From Nitrospinota bacterium (GTDB taxonomy: Bacteria > UBA8248): a stretch of 7,058 bases of DNA. The position numbers were made by a program, and so were the translations under genes. The notes under the pieces were generated by a model, which ran no database searches, was not told the DNA's origin, and was given only the letters and a program-made list of their open reading frames with translations. Below are positions 5,466-7,058 of this stretch, piece by piece (the first letter of the stretch is position 1; every line of letters begins with the position of its first letter). The stretch covers positions 17,271 to 24,328 of the forward strand of contig DNYS01000189.1 of assembly GCA_003506735.1 (NCBI GenBank), in the 5' to 3' direction.

Positions 5466-7058
5466 TCAAATAACCAGTCGGACCCCACCCAGCTCGGCCT
5501 GGCTGTACACCAGCTTTCCGCCGGGGGATCCGATGAACATGAGGTTCGCAGGAATGTTCCATTTCTCGGATAAATCCTGGATGAGGTCGGGGCCGAATTC
5601 CGCCTCGACAATCACAAAGTCGATATCGATATGCGGATAGGTTTCCGCTAAAAATTTCAAATCGTTCTTGAGTTTATCGGGAACTTCCTTTTTTTCTTTC
5701 ACCACCGTGACGATTTTGATCCGGTTGGTGTGCTCGTTATCCCGGACATAGAGAATGGCGCTGTTGAGGTTCGCTACGTTGTCTCCACGGGTGAAAAAAA
5801 CCACCTGTTGCGAATTGATGACGTCGATCTTCTCGCGAATGGTGTCGGTGACACCGCCCAGAAAATGATACATCGTCGCGCTGGCGATCCGGACGAGAAA
5901 CAGGCAGCCCTTGAGAAGGGTGATTCGCGTGAGCATGATCGTGATGATCATCATCGATGGGATAAAGTAGTTGAAGAACACCCGAAGGTAGGGCGGATTC
6001 ATGATCGCGTTCCCGACAAGAGCGATTAAAACGGCGACGATCCCTACGATGACCTTGGTCCAACCGGCGCGTGAGGGCCGGGGCAGGCGGTCCCGCTTGA
6101 CCTTCAGGAGAATATTGCCCAGGCCGAACAGCGCCATGACCGAAAGGAACGAAAGCGTATACACGCCGGCGAGCGCTTTCAGCTCGCCCTTGGTGATCAG
6201 CAAAACCGAAACCGCCAAGAAAAAGAACGCGATGATAATTCGATGAAACGATCCGCGCCGGTTGCTTTTGAGAAGAAACTGGGGCAGGCACCGGTCCAGC
6301 GTCATCCGGAGAATCAAGCCGTTCACGCCGACGTAGCTGGTCAACACGGCCCCGCTGAGGACAAGCGCCGCGTCGATGCTGATCAGCCAGGACAACCACG
6401 GTCCGCCCGATATCATGCCCATATAGGAAAGCAGCGCCACCTGGTGCGGTTCGACCTGGGCGATGGGCAGCAGCGCCAGCGCCAGCAGCGCCATGGCGGG
6501 GTTGAAAATCGCGACGGCCACCCACATGTTCCGGAGGGTTTTCGGAAACACCCCGTCGGCCTGTTCTTCGACGAAATTGGCCGAGCTCTCGAATCCGGAT
6601 ACGCCCAGCATCGCCGCCGCGAACCCGAACAGCAGGGCTGTCCCCAGTCCACCGGGCGCCGGAGTTTGAAGGTTGGCGAAAAGAGTGCCCAATCCGTTCG
6701 TCAGCAAATACCCGCCACCGACGACAATCAAAAGGATCAGCGAGCAGATATGAACGATGAAAATACCCACCGCCACCACCGCCGATTCGGTGATGCCGAT
6801 GATGGTCAGAAGCATGAATAAGGCCAGAAGCCCGACCGTCGCATACATGACCGGCAAGCCGTTCCAGAGCGTTTGAACATAGTACATGGCAGTGCTCGCC
6901 GAGATGACCGCCGTCGCCATATAGGAAAGGATGGTCAGGCACGCCGCGATCGAGGCGCGCGATTTGCTGGTGGTGTTCAGGAGCGCGTTGTAGGCCCCGC
7001 CGTTCAGCGGCAGGGCGCCGACGACCTCGGCGTAGATCGCGCGGTACAGGTACAACAC
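5466..7058 (-). CDS. APC-superfamily permease with C-terminal soluble domain (5' partial)
   Basis: Inner-membrane amino acid/organic cation-type permease; the frame runs off the right edge, so the N-terminus and first membrane helix or two are missing and GTG 7058 is not a real start. Visible residues 1-530 begin near TM2 with the family segment EVVGALPLNGGAYNALL (11-27). About ten hydrophobic helices follow (roughly 37-60, 71-90, 93-118, 135-157, 175-200, 222-245, 271-289, 294-317, 333-352, 359-378). SGFESSANFVEEQ (154-166) is the TM6 GFE motif typical of APC transporters. After about residue 415 comes a soluble domain with alternating strands and helices (QQVVFFTRG, RIKIVTVVKE, DIDFVIVEAE, NLMFIGSPGG), resembling a universal-stress-protein or other Rossmann-like regulatory domain. 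Upstream in the operon of a CoA-transferase, it may import that enzyme's substrate or a precursor; this is inference. Confidence 0.88.
   Translation of the reverse strand: MLYLYRAIYAEVVGALPLNGGAYNALLNTTSKSRASIAACLTILSYMATAVISASTAMYYVQTLWNGLPVMYATVGLLALFMLLTIIGITESAVVAVGIFIVHICSLILLIVVGGGYLLTNGLGTLFANLQTPAPGGLGTALLFGFAAAMLGVSGFESSANFVEEQADGVFPKTLRNMWVAVAIFNPAMALLALALLPIAQVEPHQVALLSYMGMISGGPWLSWLISIDAALVLSGAVLTSYVGVNGLILRMTLDRCLPQFLLKSNRRGSFHRIIIAFFFLAVSVLLITKGELKALAGVYTLSFLSVMALFGLGNILLKVKRDRLPRPSRAGWTKVIVGIVAVLIALVGNAIMNPPYLRVFFNYFIPSMMIITIMLTRITLLKGCLFLVRIASATMYHFLGGVTDTIREKIDVINSQQVVFFTRGDNVANLNSAILYVRDNEHTNRIKIVTVVKEKKEVPDKLKNDLKFLAETYPHIDIDFVIVEAEFGPDLIQDLSEKWNIPANLMFIGSPGGKLVYSQAELGGVRLVI

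Noticed and set aside
5942..5953. 12-bp palindrome TGATGATCATCA
   Set aside because: It falls in runs of Ile and Met codons of a membrane helix, where repeated ATC/ATG/ATT makes such palindromes easily.
5737..6942. Second long minus-strand open frame inside the permease gene
   Set aside because: Out-of-frame translation rich in Arg, Gly and His, without hydrophobic segments; the permease frame has consistent membrane helices and the APC motif.

Overview
The window is about 7.1 kb of GC-rich, gene-dense DNA from a Gram-negative-type bacterium. A rod-shape actin (MreB), an ECF sigma factor, a succinyl-CoA:3-oxoacid-type CoA-transferase and an APC permease fit an uncultured lineage of the Desulfobacterota, Nitrospinota, Tectomicrobia or NC10 kind. 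The sequence alone does not fix the taxon. I see no tRNA, rRNA, CRISPR array, insertion sequence or phage gene.

Left half, plus strand (1-3006). A two-gene unit encodes a GAF-GAF-degenerate-GGDEF protein (47-1519) whose last codons overlap the start of mreB (1506-2537). A strong hairpin terminator follows at once, so no mreC or mreD follows. About 200 bp of intergenic DNA then holds the terminator, two small dyads, a possible promoter and a very good ribosome binding site for an unrecognised 88-residue protein (2740-3006).

Right half, minus strand (7058 down to 3026). Four genes run in the same direction with short gaps: a 5'-truncated APC-superfamily permease with a C-terminal soluble domain, CoA-transferase subunits A and B, and an ECF-type sigma factor with a C-terminal SnoaL/NTF2-like domain. 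They look like one operon for uptake and CoA activation of an organic or amino acid, with its own transcription regulator last. The sigma gene and the 88-residue gene converge across a 19-bp gap containing a small GC hairpin.

Points most worth a second look: the translationally overlapping sensor/MreB pair without MreCD; a G7 tract at the mreB ribosome binding site where loss of one G would fuse the two proteins in frame; a perfect 16-bp inverted repeat inside the second GAF domain; and the divergent sigma factor with a fused possible ligand-binding domain at the end of a catabolic operon. None of these is proven to be a new system from sequence alone.
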